Shown: positions 20,801 through 29,089, counted from the stretch's first letter. The stretch: 64,000 nucleotides of DNA from Nemorincola caseinilytica (GCF_039540515.1 NZ_BAABFA010000024.1:1-64000); one strand, 5' to 3'. The notes: a model not told the origin generated them from the sequence alone. A program made the numbers and translations.

Positions 20801-22720
20801 GTGCATGTAGTGGCAGGCGATAGTACCATTACCATAACAGGCCTCTGCGCCGGTCTGTACGACAACTTCGTAGCGCGTACGGGTGGTGTATGTGTGTCCA
20901 ACACACTGGGCCCTGCCAATCTTACTGTGCCTCCGTTCACCATGCGTGCGCTCAGCTTTACCAACCCGCCTTATTGCGGTATCTGTACAGGTACGGTCAC
21001 ACTTTATGGCCTGTATCCCGGCCAGGCCGATACCATATACTTTACCAAAGATGGTATAGCGCAACCGCCTGTAGCAGCTACCGTGGCTGCCGATAGCACC
21101 ATAGTGCTTACCGGCCTGTGCGCAGGGCTTTACGACAACTTTGTGGCGCGTGCCGGTGGTGTATGCGTATCGAACACACTGGGCCCTGCTAACCTCACAG
21201 TGCCGCCATTCACCATACGCGCTCTTAGTCGTACCAACCCTACCAAGTGCGGTTTCTGCGATGGTATAGTAAGGGTACATGGGCTATATCCCGGCCAGAC
21301 AGATACTATAAGCTATACTAAGGATGGTGTGCCACAAACACCGGTGCCATATGTAGTAGGGCCGGACAGCATAGCTGTGATAGCCGGTCTTTGCGAGGGT
21401 ACCTACAGCAACTTCGTGGCCCGCACGGGTGGTGTATGTGTGTCCAATTCGCTGGGCCCCATCTCGCTTGTAGATCCGCCCATAATACCTGCGTTCGATT
21501 TCTTCGTACAGCTTAATTGCAGTGCCGATACCGTGACCTTCACCAATAATTCCTCACCGGCATCAGACCTTACCTACAGGTGGTTCTTTGGCGATGGCGA
21601 TTCTTCTGTACTCACAAACCCGGTGCATATATATACCCTGCCTGCTATCTACAAGGCAAAACTGATCATTACCAATACCCGCTGTGTAGATAGCATAGAG
21701 AAGGATATACCCATCACCAACCTGGTAAGAGCAGGCTTCACGGCCACGCCCGATAGCTTTGTATGTACCGGCGATCCTGTAACGCTCACCAATACATCGC
21801 TCGGTTTCAACCTCAATTACCTGTGGTCGTTCGGCGATGGCGCATCAGCTACTTCAAAAGATGCGGTACACACATATAGCCGCACAGGTACCTATCAGAT
21901 AATGATGGCGCTGTCGAACGATGTGCCCTGCCGCGATACTGTTTATACTACTATGATGGTAGACTCTATAAGCAAGGTGAGCATAACTGCCACAGACTCG
22001 GTTTTGTGCGGTGGTAAGACCGTTACTTTCACCGCCATATATGCGGGTATAGGCAATACAGGCATACTGTGGTCATTCGGTGACGGCTCTACTATAGCCA
22101 ATGTGAACCCTGTGGTACATGCCTTCGATCGTCCGGGTACGCTGAGTGTGAGGATAGATGCCTTCTACCGTGCATGCCCCGATACCTTCGCTACCCGTAC
22201 CACATGGGTGTACGATCATCCGCAGATATACCTGGGCCCCGATGTTTCGATATGTGCGGGCAGCAACCCAATAGTGATATCGGACAGGGATAATGCAAAT
22301 GCCATGGGTATGCGCTGGCAGTGGAGCACAGGCAGCCGCGATAACAGCATAACCGTAGGTGCGCCGGGTGTATACTGGGCAAAAGCAATAGTAGATGGCT
22401 GTACCACGACCGATACTATAGAAGTGAAGCAGGACTGCTATATGGATGTGGCCAATGCCTTTACGCCTAATGGCGATGGTATGAACGACTACTTTATGCC
22501 AAGGCCGCTGGCAGGTAAAGGGCTGTCTACCTTTACAATGACCATCTACAACCGCTGGGGCCAGATAATATTCGAGACCGAGAATATAGAAGGTCGCGGA
22601 TGGGATGGCCGCTACAATGGCGCTGCACAGCCCGAGGGTGTGTATGTGTACAAGATAGATGCCGCCTTCAAAGATGGCCAGATGGAAAAACGACAAGGCA
22701 ATGTGACCCTGCTGCGATAA
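17807..22720 (+). CDS. T9SS type-B sorted protein with eight 91-residue Cys modules, copy 3 of 3
   Basis: 1,637 residues. Signal peptide MAKLYRKLLFTVAFLVTALPLFA. A related N-terminal domain (NHLVGMDLFYTHVSGNTYK), then Ig-like segments. Residues ~508-1227 hold eight tandem modules with consensus NPPYCGICTG, GLYPGQTDTI, KDGVxQxP, TGLCAGLYDNF, RTGGVCVSN, LGPxxLTVPPF. Each full module has about four conserved Cys, suggesting disulfides after export. Three PKD-like domains (FFGDGD, WSFGDGA, WSFGDGS) follow, then an Ig-like segment and CHU_C (NAFTPNGDGMNDYFMP to GNVTLLR). It is the most divergent of the three paralogues and differs mainly by six additional modules. Likely a surface adhesin; ligand unknown. 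Confidence 0.9.
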   Translation: MAKLYRKLLFTVAFLVTALPLFANHLVGMDLFYTHVSGNTYKITLIAYADCGSASTTSAFGLLPTSTPTVHIYDGNILHNSINLSVQAPSAGVEITPVCPAFLSLTQCTDPSFSTPGIKKFVYSANYTLPHASSVWRFIFTGTMGAGALAGRALSITNISSAPVTYIQLVDTLNNLSAPNSNVTLTSVPTPYYCASTASNYNPGAVDPNGDALNFSLVNGAAGSTSSVPGGDVTYFPPYSGTSPLDASAMSFDNATGQISFTASSLQRSLVVYNIREFRGGTFVGSCQREMTFLVQSCSNTPPNGSLSGASAGTITDNTHFNICQNSGPFTLNIFPFQAVTTNNIVVTTSGLPAGLTFTTTGNNTPSPHCVISWNSTGVAPGAYTFYVTYTDNNCPLSGTQTIAYTITVLPQPTISQTLLAAATCLKKGAITITPGGGGFPWTIKVSRLTSPFDTIQTFGGSTGAFTDSLWPGNYTITAFSSGAGCRATTTVNIAAPSFPTPAVTLTNPSFCGNNNGAIRLSGLIAGTTDTVKYNRNGIPQPPQLYTVAADGSITITGLLAGTYSNIVVSFGNCASTPVGPYSLVNPAFTMRAISGVSPTFCGACDGSVTLFGLRPGQLDTITYWKDGGLQAPVVRLIGADSQVVITGLCPGTYANFVARTSGICVSNALGPVVLAIPPFTARAITSTNPPYCGICTGTMTIWGLRPGQTDTIHFWKDGVPQTPVVRTIGTDSTATITGLCAGTYSNIIVRTAGICVSNTMGPVTLTVPPFTVRTLSFTNPPYCGICTGTITLYGLYPGQTDTIRFTKDGVAQTPIVRTVAVDSTVVITGLCAGLYDNFEVRTGGVCVSNIIGPANLTVPPFTMRASSHVNPDYCGICNGVVRLYGLYPGQTDTIYYKKDGVAQPPHVQLVGPDSIITISGLCAGMYNDFVARTGGVCMSNILGPENLTVPAFTMSYLTFTNPPYCGICTGTITLHGLFPGQLDTITYTKDGVPQTPFVHVVAGDSTITITGLCAGLYDNFVARTGGVCVSNTLGPANLTVPPFTMRALSFTNPPYCGICTGTVTLYGLYPGQADTIYFTKDGIAQPPVAATVAADSTIVLTGLCAGLYDNFVARAGGVCVSNTLGPANLTVPPFTIRALSRTNPTKCGFCDGIVRVHGLYPGQTDTISYTKDGVPQTPVPYVVGPDSIAVIAGLCEGTYSNFVARTGGVCVSNSLGPISLVDPPIIPAFDFFVQLNCSADTVTFTNNSSPASDLTYRWFFGDGDSSVLTNPVHIYTLPAIYKAKLIITNTRCVDSIEKDIPITNLVRAGFTATPDSFVCTGDPVTLTNTSLGFNLNYLWSFGDGASATSKDAVHTYSRTGTYQIMMALSNDVPCRDTVYTTMMVDSISKVSITATDSVLCGGKTVTFTAIYAGIGNTGILWSFGDGSTIANVNPVVHAFDRPGTLSVRIDAFYRACPDTFATRTTWVYDHPQIYLGPDVSICAGSNPIVISDRDNANAMGMRWQWSTGSRDNSITVGAPGVYWAKAIVDGCTTTDTIEVKQDCYMDVANAFTPNGDGMNDYFMPRPLAGKGLSTFTMTIYNRWGQIIFETENIEGRGWDGRYNGAAQPEGVYVYKIDAAFKDGQMEKRQGNVTLLR
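19316..21483 (+). repeat. Eight tandem ~273-bp coding repeats
   Basis: In-frame repeats with an exact 273-base spacing measured between units 4 and 5 (AAC at 20144 and 20417). Units 3-7 are closest to each other (NPPYCGICTG or NPDYCGICNG). Unit 1 (CGNNNG) and unit 8 (NPTKCGFCDG) correspond to the two units in the upstream paralogues. Confidence 0.9.
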
Positions 22721-22741
22721 CAATCTTGCAAGAAGAGATAT

Positions 22742-22781
22742 AAAAGGAGAAGGCTACCGATCGGTAGCCTTCTCTCCTTTT
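22742..22781. terminator. Bidirectional terminator between copy 3 and glyA
   Basis: A perfect 24-bp palindrome (gaaggctaccga/tcggtagccttc, 22749-22772) flanked by aaaagga and tcctttt arms that extend the stem past a 2-nt bulge. It suits both convergent genes. Confidence 0.85.
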
Positions 22782-22821
22782 ATAGTTATGTATGTAATGG
22801 TAGGCCTGAAGTGAGGCTGAT

Positions 22822-24105
22822 CTATGCAGTATACTCAGGGTAGAGGGGGAATGACCTCATGAACTCGTTCACCTCGCCTTTTACGGTGGTTATCACCTGC
22901 TCGTCATCGGCAGACATAAGTACCCTGTCTATCCAGTTTACCACCTGGGCCATATCGGCGGCACGCATGCCGCGTGTAGTGATGGCCGGTACACCTACGC
23001 GTATACCCGATGTGATGAATGGCGACTTATCGTCGAACGGCACCATGTTCTTGTTGATGGTGATATCGGCATGTACCAGTGTGTTCTCGGCCTTTTTACC
23101 GCTTATGTTCTTGTTGCGCAGGTCTATGAGCAGCAGGTGATTGTCCGTACCGCCCGATACTATGTTGTATCCTTTCTCCAGGAAGCTGGCGGCCATGGCC
23201 TGTGCATTCTCTATTATCTGCTGCGCATACACGCCGAACTCTGGCTGCAGTATCTCGTGAAATGCCACAGCCTTGGCGGCAATCACATGCTCCAGCGGGC
23301 CGCCCTGCGTACCGGGAAACACGGCCAGGTCTATCAGTTGGCTCATCATGCGTATCTCGCCCTTGGGCCCTGTGATACCGAAGGGGTTCTCGAAGTCTTC
23401 CTTCATAAGGATGAGGCCACCGCGCGGGCCACGCAGGGTCTTGTGGGTAGTAGTGGTAACGAAGTGGCAATGATCGAACGGGCTGCGCAGCAACTGGCGG
23501 GCTATCAGGCCGGCCGGGTGCGATATATCGGCCATTACCAGTGCGCCTACTTTATCGGCTATGGCGCGTATGCGGGCATAGTCCCAGTCGCGGCTATAGG
23601 CCGATGCCCCGCATATGATGAGCTTCGGCTTATGTTCCAGCGCCTGGCGCTCCATCATGTCATAGTCTACAAGGCCGGTCTCGCGCAGTACGCCATAGTG
23701 TACCGCATTGTACAGCTTGCCCGAGAAATTGACAGGCGAGCCATGTGTAAGGTGGCCGCCCATACTCAGGTCCAGCCCCAGTATGGTATCGCCGGGATGC
23801 AGTATGGCCAGCATCAGGGCTGCATTGGCCTGCGCGCCACTATGCGGCTGCACATTGGCATATGCTACGCCGAACATCTCTTTGGCCCTGTCTATGGCCA
23901 GTTGTTCACTTTTATCTACTACCTCGCAGCCGCCATAGTAGCGCCTGCCGGGATAGCCTTCGGCATATTTATTGGTCATAACGCTGCCCATGGCCTTCAT
24001 CACCTGCATGCTGGTGAAATTCTCAGAGGCTATCAGTTCCAGCCCCTGGCGCTGGCGTTCCAGCTCTTCGTTTATCAGTTCGGTAATGAGCGTATCTGGT
24101 CGCAT
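22822..24105 (-). CDS. glyA: Serine hydroxymethyltransferase
   Basis: 427 residues. PLP enzyme interconverting serine and glycine with tetrahydrofolate, supplying one-carbon units (cytoplasm). Visible: LIASENFTS near the N-terminus, NKYAEGYPGRRYYGGCE, VQPHSGAQAN, DISHPAGLIA, the PLP-lysine motif TTTTHKTLRGPRGG with Lys222, and FPGTQGGPLEH. Length and motifs are typical. Convergent with the last type-B gene. Its upstream region holds a -7 element and then a large AATGYG repeat array. Confidence 0.97.
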   Translation of the reverse strand: MRPDTLITELINEELERQRQGLELIASENFTSMQVMKAMGSVMTNKYAEGYPGRRYYGGCEVVDKSEQLAIDRAKEMFGVAYANVQPHSGAQANAALMLAILHPGDTILGLDLSMGGHLTHGSPVNFSGKLYNAVHYGVLRETGLVDYDMMERQALEHKPKLIICGASAYSRDWDYARIRAIADKVGALVMADISHPAGLIARQLLRSPFDHCHFVTTTTHKTLRGPRGGLILMKEDFENPFGITGPKGEIRMMSQLIDLAVFPGTQGGPLEHVIAAKAVAFHEILQPEFGVYAQQIIENAQAMAASFLEKGYNIVSGGTDNHLLLIDLRNKNISGKKAENTLVHADITINKNMVPFDDKSPFITSGIRVGVPAITTRGMRAADMAQVVNWIDRVLMSADDEQVITTVKGEVNEFMRSFPLYPEYTA

Positions 24106-24134
24106 AAATGGTATCGTATTGGTGAGACGATGTG

Positions 24135-24142
24135 CAAATATA
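24135..24142 (-). promoter_or_regulatory. glyA: Putative -7 element (TATATTTG) of glyA
   Basis: Exact TAnnTTTG on the minus strand, 30 nt before the glyA start. The position where a -33 box would fall lies within the first units of the AATGYG array. Confidence 0.45.
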
Positions 24143-24148
24143 CTCTGC

Positions 24149-24386
24149 TAATGTGAGTAATGCGGCAATGCGATAATGCGGGAAATGTGGGGCAATGTGA
24201 TAATGTGCGGGGAATGCGACAATGCGAATAATGGGACAATGCGGTAGAATGTGAGAATATCACATTTGTCATATTAGCACACCTGCCGCCTGATAAAGAA
24301 AATTCCACATTTCCCACATTATCGCATTCCCCCACATTCCCCGCATTATCGCATTGTCGCATTAGCGAATCACATTGCCGCATTCC
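24149..24386. repeat. Inverted array of degenerate AATGYG units between glyA and yitT
   Basis: The left arm (about 24149-24258) holds some 11-12 AATGCG/AATGTG units spaced 8-11 bases apart. The right arm (about 24303-24386) holds nine or ten CGCATT/CACATT units, the same word inverted. The centre is 24259-24302. The arms can pair into a long imperfect hairpin. The array fills the whole interval and ends at the yitT stop codon. Minus-strand frames through it are artefacts of the repeat. Confidence 0.8.
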
Positions 24387-25262
24387 CTAATGCCCCCTGT
24401 GGTGTTTCAGAATGCCGCCGGCGGCCTCTTTTATGGTGTTGGTGAAGATGAATGCCTTAGGGTCTATGCCATGCACCACATTGCGCAGGCGGCGCACCTC
24501 TAGCCGGGTAACGATGGTAAAGACTATATCGCAGTCGTGATGTACCTCGAAGCTCTCCTTCATATAGCCGCGTTCGCCCTTGTAAATGGTAATGCCACGG
24601 CCCAGTTGCATCACCAGTTCTTTCTTTATCTCGTCGCTCTTGCCCGATATGATGGTGACGCCCGTGTACTCTTCCAGGCCCTCTATCACATAGCTGATGG
24701 TGCGCGAGGCGGTGAAGTAGGTGAGCATAGAGTAGAGCGCGGTCTCCAGTCCCAACTTCATGGCCGCTATCAGGAAAATGATGGTATTGAGGCCCAGGAT
24801 GATCTCGCTGATGGTGAAGCTGCTGCGCTTCAGCGTATATAGCGCCAGCACCTCTATGCCATCTATGGCGCAGCCGCCACGCATGGCCAGCCCTATACCT
24901 ATACCCAGGAAGAAACCGCCGAATATGGATACCAGCAGCTTATCGGACGTGATAACGGGGTAGGGTACCAATGTAAGGCATATGCCCAGGCATATGATAC
25001 TCGCCAGCATCTTGAAGGCGAATGTTCTGTTCACATGCATGCCCCCTGCTATGATGAAGGGCAGGTTCAGCAGCAGTATGACGATGGCTATATCGTAGTG
25101 GTACAGCTCGTGTATGAGCAGGGATATACCCGTTACACCACCATCGAAGAAGTGGTTGGGGATAAGGAAACTTTTGAGTGCGAAGCCGCTGATAAGGGTA
25201 CCTGAGATAGTGTATAGAGTATCTTTTATTGCGCGAGGTATGTTGCTGCCAGCAGATGTCAT
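24387..25262 (-). CDS. YitT family membrane protein
   Basis: 291 residues. Five or so hydrophobic segments (TISGTLISGFALKSFLI, IAIVILLLNLPFIIAGG, MLASIICLGICLTLV, LLVSIFGGFFLGIGIGLAM, IILGLNTIIFLIAAM) form the YitT/DUF161 membrane part, with signature PNHFFDGGVTGISLL. The last ~90 residues form the cytoplasmic DUF2179 domain (TGVTIISGKSDEIKKELVM). Function of the family is not settled. An HD-domain gene ends 9 bases upstream, so the pair is probably co-transcribed. Confidence 0.92.
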   Translation of the reverse strand: MTSAGSNIPRAIKDTLYTISGTLISGFALKSFLIPNHFFDGGVTGISLLIHELYHYDIAIVILLLNLPFIIAGGMHVNRTFAFKMLASIICLGICLTLVPYPVITSDKLLVSIFGGFFLGIGIGLAMRGGCAIDGIEVLALYTLKRSSFTISEIILGLNTIIFLIAAMKLGLETALYSMLTYFTASRTISYVIEGLEEYTGVTIISGKSDEIKKELVMQLGRGITIYKGERGYMKESFEVHHDCDIVFTIVTRLEVRRLRNVVHGIDPKAFIFTNTIKEAAGGILKHHRGH

Positions 25263-25271
25263 CGGGAGGTA

Positions 25272-25853
25272 CTATTTTTTTATTTTCGATCTTATGAGCG
25301 CAAGATGCTCCTCTTTTTTTGCTTTTCGCAATTTTTTTGCCGAAGTGGTGAAATACTTATGCCCTTCCAGGAAGCGCACCTGCAGTTTGTTCCACTCGTT
25401 CTCGGTATTGATGAGGCCGTACATACACAGCTCGTCGAACAGGTAGTTGCCTATCTTGAAGAAATCATCGCGGCCCAGGTAGTCCAGGTCGGCATCGCAA
25501 ATTATCTTTTCCAGTTTGTTGTGCGGGGTCTGTGGTATGCGTGTGGCCATTATCATGCCGCAGATACGTTCTACCTGCTCGGCGGTATAGTCATATTCGG
25601 GCAGGTACTGGCGGGCTATGTCGCAGCCCAGTTTCTCATGCTCTTTCTGCTGCACAAGAAAGCCCGAATCGTGAAAGAGCACAGCGGTAAGCAGCAGGGT
25701 CAGGTCCTCACCCTCTACCTTTTCCAGCTCGGCCAGTTGCTCTGCAGCCTTGTATACATCTTTTATATGGCCCAGGCTATGGTAGGTGAGGTTTTTGGGT
25801 AACTCTTTTTTCAGCTTGTTCAGTATGAACTTCTTTGCCTTCTCGAACTGCAT
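25272..25853 (-). CDS. HD-domain phosphohydrolase-like protein
   Basis: 193 residues. The metal-binding HD pattern is present: His25 (YHSLGH), His61-Asp62 (FHDSGF) and Asp120/Asp122 (CDADLDYLG). Such proteins hydrolyse phosphomonoesters or phosphodiesters of nucleotides; the substrate here cannot be read off. No partner domain, so not a cyclic-di-GMP type. Directly upstream of the YitT gene (9-base gap), suggesting one transcript. Confidence 0.85.
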   Translation of the reverse strand: MQFEKAKKFILNKLKKELPKNLTYHSLGHIKDVYKAAEQLAELEKVEGEDLTLLLTAVLFHDSGFLVQQKEHEKLGCDIARQYLPEYDYTAEQVERICGMIMATRIPQTPHNKLEKIICDADLDYLGRDDFFKIGNYLFDELCMYGLINTENEWNKLQVRFLEGHKYFTTSAKKLRKAKKEEHLALIRSKIKK

Positions 25854-25961
25854 ACGGTGCCGTATTTAAACTACAATAAAAGTATAAAAATATTTCAGTA
25901 AAATAATTAGATACAAGACGGTATGTTTTGCAGCATAGACCGGTTCACGGGAAGGTGACCC

Positions 25962-27188
25962 TTATGCTTTTGATGCCAGCGGATAGCGGTCCTTGTTCAG
26001 GCGCAGCCAGTTGAAGCCCAGCGCACATATGGCACCTATGGCGCCTACTGCCAGCCACAGGGTGTAGAAGCCCAGGTGCTGCGCTGCCTGCCCCCCGCTG
26101 TATGGGCCTATCACCTGCGCTACCGACCATGCGGCGGTATACAGCCCGGCATACTGCCCACGGTTGTGGCTATTGGTGCGCCCGCTCCAAAAAGTGTTCA
26201 TAAAGGGCATAGACAGCATTTCCCCGGCAGTTACCAGCACGGTAGAGAACAGGGCCAGCAACATGCCGCCCGTACCCATGTTCAGCACTACAAAAGAGAA
26301 CGCACATAGCAGGCAGCCTGCCACTATGAAGCGCATATAGCCGCTGCGCTGCTCCAGCGTATATACCAGCGGCATTTCTATAAGGGTTATCAGTATACCG
26401 TTGAAGGCCATGGTGATGCCTATCTGTGATGGGGACAGCAGCAGCTTTTGCTTGAAGAACACCGGTATGGTGGCGAACAACTGGAAGAACATGGTACCGA
26501 ACAATACGGTGAGCGCTATGAACACCATAAAGGGCACATCGCTAAAGGCAGAGTGGCTTTTTACCTTCGGCCCCGCATCTTTATGCGATGGGGTGGCGCT
26601 GTTGCGCGACGGTGATAATACCGCTAGCAGCAGTATGGCCGCGCCTATATTGGTGATGCCGTCTATCCAGAAAAGCAGGCTGTAGTTCTTGGAAGCAATG
26701 AAGCCACCCAGCGCCCCGCCGAATGCCCAGCCCAGGTTCACTGCCAGCCTGTTCAGCGAATAGCAGCGGGTACGGTTGGCATCGGTACTGTAGTGGGCCA
26801 CGGCCGTAGCATTGGCCGGCCTGAAGGTCTCATTGAGGGCTGCCAGCACAAAGGTGCATATACATATATGTGTATAGTCCTTTAGCTGGCCCAGCACCAT
26901 GAACAGTATGCCGCCACACAGCAGCGACACAAGCTGTATGTTATAGAACCCGAATTTGTCGGTGAGCTTGCCGCCCAGTATGCCGCCGCATATGGCCCCT
27001 GCACCGAATATGGCCATCACCAGCGCCGCCCTAGCTATGGTGCAGTGCATGGTGTCGGTAAGGTAGAGGGTCATGAAGGGCACCACCATAGTGCCCGACC
27101 TGTTAATGAGCATCACCAGCGACAGCCACCATGTGGCCGGTGCCAGGCCGGTATATGCGTTCTTGTATAGGGTGGTGAGCGTTCTCAT
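25962..27188 (-). CDS. MFS transporter
   Basis: 408 residues from ATG 27188 (MRTLTTLYKNAYTG). The frame stays open to 27443, but that extension overlaps the divergent gene and has no family likeness. About twelve hydrophobic segments. The loop after helix 2 (GGKLTDKFGFYNIQ) matches the MFS G-x-L-x-D-R-x-G motif region. Closest in feel to drug or metabolite exporters of the MDR type, but substrate unknown. Divergently transcribed from the flavoprotein. Confidence 0.88.
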   Translation of the reverse strand: MRTLTTLYKNAYTGLAPATWWLSLVMLINRSGTMVVPFMTLYLTDTMHCTIARAALVMAIFGAGAICGGILGGKLTDKFGFYNIQLVSLLCGGILFMVLGQLKDYTHICICTFVLAALNETFRPANATAVAHYSTDANRTRCYSLNRLAVNLGWAFGGALGGFIASKNYSLLFWIDGITNIGAAILLLAVLSPSRNSATPSHKDAGPKVKSHSAFSDVPFMVFIALTVLFGTMFFQLFATIPVFFKQKLLLSPSQIGITMAFNGILITLIEMPLVYTLEQRSGYMRFIVAGCLLCAFSFVVLNMGTGGMLLALFSTVLVTAGEMLSMPFMNTFWSGRTNSHNRGQYAGLYTAAWSVAQVIGPYSGGQAAQHLGFYTLWLAVGAIGAICALGFNWLRLNKDRYPLASKA

Positions 27189-27235
27189 TTGCAGGGCCGC
27201 AGGCGAAATGTGCCTTCGGTAGAAGTAAGTGTGTG

Positions 27236-27243
27236 CAAAGGTA
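27236..27243 (-). promoter_or_regulatory. Putative -7 element (TACCTTTG) of the MFS gene
   Basis: Exact TAnnTTTG match on the minus strand, 48 nt upstream of the MFS start; only 8 bases separate it from the oppositely oriented -7 box at 27252. Confidence 0.4.
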
Positions 27244-27251
27244 TGTGTAAT

Positions 27252-27259
27252 TATATTTG
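27252..27259 (+). promoter_or_regulatory. Putative -7 element (TATATTTG) of the flavoprotein gene
   Basis: Exact TAnnTTTG match ending 9 nt before the ATG at 27268, implying a very short or absent leader. Confidence 0.4.
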
Positions 27260-27267
27260 TGCTACCG

Positions 27268-28488
27268 ATGAAGATAGCCATAATAGGTGCAGGGGCCGCA
27301 GGATGCTTTGCTGCTGCCAACATAGCCCGCCGCAGCGGGGTAGAGGTAGCCCTGTTCGAGAAGACAGGGAAGGTAATGCAGAAGGTAAAAGTATCGGGTG
27401 GGGGCAGGTGCAATGTGACGCACGAATGCTTCGATATACCCACGCTGGTAGACCGTTACCCGCGTGGCAGGCAACTGCTGCGCAAATCGCTCTACAGGTT
27501 CGGGCCGCAGCAGACCATAGACTGGTTCGCTGCGCGGGGTGTGCGGCTGAAGACCGAGGACGATGGCCGCATGTTTCCCACCACCAACGACTCGCAGACC
27601 ATAATAGATGCCATATGGCAGGAGATGCAGCAGCAGCAGGTGCTGGTATATTATCACAAGTCTGTGAAAAGGATAACTATACGGCCCGGTGAGGCGCAGC
27701 GTTTCCTCATAGAGTTCGCCGATACATCGGTATATGCTGCCGATAAGGTATTGATAGCGGCAGGTGGTTTCCCCAAGGCCGAGCAGTATGAATGGCTCAC
27801 AGCCACGGGGCACCATATAGAAAGCCCTGTACCATCGCTCTTCACCTTCAATATCCCGAAGCATCCCATCACAGAGCTTATGGGTGTAAGTGTGCCCGAT
27901 GCCGCCGTAAAGGTGGCAGGTGCAAAGACCACACAACAAGGTCCGCTGCTGATAACACACTGGGGCATGAGCGGCCCTGCAGTGCTGCGTACATCGGCCA
28001 TTGCGGCCAGGGAACTTGCTACATGCAGCTACGAGTTCAGGGCCGTGGTGAACTGGTTGGGCGCTACCACCGACGATGAGCTGCGGGAGCAACTGCAGCA
28101 ACTGCGTATGGAGCATGGCAAGCAGTTCGTAGCACAGAAGAACCCCTTTGGCCTGCCACGCAGGTTGTGGGAGTACATGATGCCACGCTGTGGCATCACC
28201 GACCAGACACGCTGGGGTGATATACCCGCGGCCGCACGCAACAAGCTCACAGAGCACCTGCTGCGCGATGTCTACAATGTATCGGGCAAGACCACCTTCA
28301 AGGAAGAGTTCGTGACGTGTGGCGGCATAAAGCTGACCGAGGTAGATGCGCAGACCATGGAGAGCCGCGTACACAAGGACCTTTACTTTGCCGGCGAGAT
28401 AATGGATGTGGATGGCATAACGGGCGGCTACAACTTTCAGCATGCATGGAGCAGCGGCTACACAGCGGCCATGGCCATGCAGCAGTGA
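27268..28488 (+). CDS. NAD(P)/FAD-dependent oxidoreductase, HI0933/BaiN-like
   Basis: 406 residues. The N-terminal Rossmann motif IGAGAAG (residues 6-12) binds FAD; VSGGGRCNVTH is the hallmark of the HI0933-like flavoprotein family. The C-terminal FAGEIMDVDGITGGYNFQHAWSSG is the conserved FAD-closing segment. Start chosen at 27268 (MKIAIIGAG), the usual N-terminus. The reaction of most family members is unknown; BaiN-type members reduce bile-acid intermediates, which should not be assumed here. Confidence 0.93.
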   Translation: MKIAIIGAGAAGCFAAANIARRSGVEVALFEKTGKVMQKVKVSGGGRCNVTHECFDIPTLVDRYPRGRQLLRKSLYRFGPQQTIDWFAARGVRLKTEDDGRMFPTTNDSQTIIDAIWQEMQQQQVLVYYHKSVKRITIRPGEAQRFLIEFADTSVYAADKVLIAAGGFPKAEQYEWLTATGHHIESPVPSLFTFNIPKHPITELMGVSVPDAAVKVAGAKTTQQGPLLITHWGMSGPAVLRTSAIAARELATCSYEFRAVVNWLGATTDDELREQLQQLRMEHGKQFVAQKNPFGLPRRLWEYMMPRCGITDQTRWGDIPAAARNKLTEHLLRDVYNVSGKTTFKEEFVTCGGIKLTEVDAQTMESRVHKDLYFAGEIMDVDGITGGYNFQHAWSSGYTAAMAMQQ

Positions 28489-28549
28489 TGCAGCATATGC
28501 GCAGTTCGCGCACATTGGCCTACATTTACTTTTCTAAAGAATAGCAACG

Positions 28550-28852
28550 ATGATAGTATACAACGTGACCATAAAGGTAGAGGCCGATGTGGCCGACGAA
28601 TGGGTGAGCTGGATGAAGGACGAGCACATAGCCGATGTGCTGAGCACGGGCCTTTTTACCGAATGCCGCCTGTGCCGCCTGCTGGAGCAGGACGAGGCCG
28701 AAGGTGTTACCTTCTCTGCACAATATACCTGCGCCACACTGGCCGAGTACAACAAGTATATAGACGTACATGCCCCGGCCATGCGCGAAAAGGGCTTCAA
28801 GCGCTTTGGTGGCCGCTTCGTGGCCTTCCGCTCGGTGATGGAAGTAGTGTAG
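28550..28852 (+). CDS. DUF4286 family protein
   Basis: 100 residues. MIVYNVTIKVEADVADEWVSWM and the central FTECRLCRLL match the small DUF4286 family common in Bacteroidota; it looks like a ferredoxin-like alpha/beta fold. Function unknown. It begins 61 bases after the flavoprotein stop on the same strand. Confidence 0.85.
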   Translation: MIVYNVTIKVEADVADEWVSWMKDEHIADVLSTGLFTECRLCRLLEQDEAEGVTFSAQYTCATLAEYNKYIDVHAPAMREKGFKRFGGRFVAFRSVMEVV

Positions 28853-29014
28853 GTACGGCTATTTAGTGAATTTGCAGCAAACGGTGTGCGTTTTATATCA
28901 TGCTTTCATTGCGGCCCGGCAAAAGTTATGCACACGGTATCACCAATAATTGCTTTATATGAGGAAACCTGCTACTGGCAAGGGTTTTAAGGCGAAAATA
29001 TTTTTTCTTCAGTG

Positions 29015-29045
29015 TTTGGAAGTGTGCTAAACGTAAGTATATTTG
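29015..29045 (+). promoter_or_regulatory. HU gene promoter (TTTG, 19 bp, TATATTTG)
   Basis: -33 box TTTG at 29015-29018, 19-bp spacer, -7 box TATATTTG at 29038-29045. Both match the Bacteroidota consensus with ideal spacing. Predicted start of transcription near 29051, giving a leader of about 40 nt that is A-rich with no Shine-Dalgarno. Confidence 0.75.
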
Positions 29046-29089
29046 TTCCATCCACAAAAAGATCATTTCACAACAAAAAACAAACAGTT

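Noticed and set aside
19316..21483. Possible CRISPR-like or satellite array
   Set aside because: The 273-bp repeats are in frame, code for protein modules and vary at silent positions; there are no spacers and no cas genes.
24075..24383. Minus-strand open frame of 102 codons through the AATGYG array
   Set aside because: Its translation is just the repeat read in frame (MRQCDN-like units) and it overlaps the start of glyA.
27189..27443. N-terminal extension of the MFS transporter
   Set aside because: The added 85 residues have no transporter character, overlap the start of the divergent flavoprotein and cross both predicted promoters.
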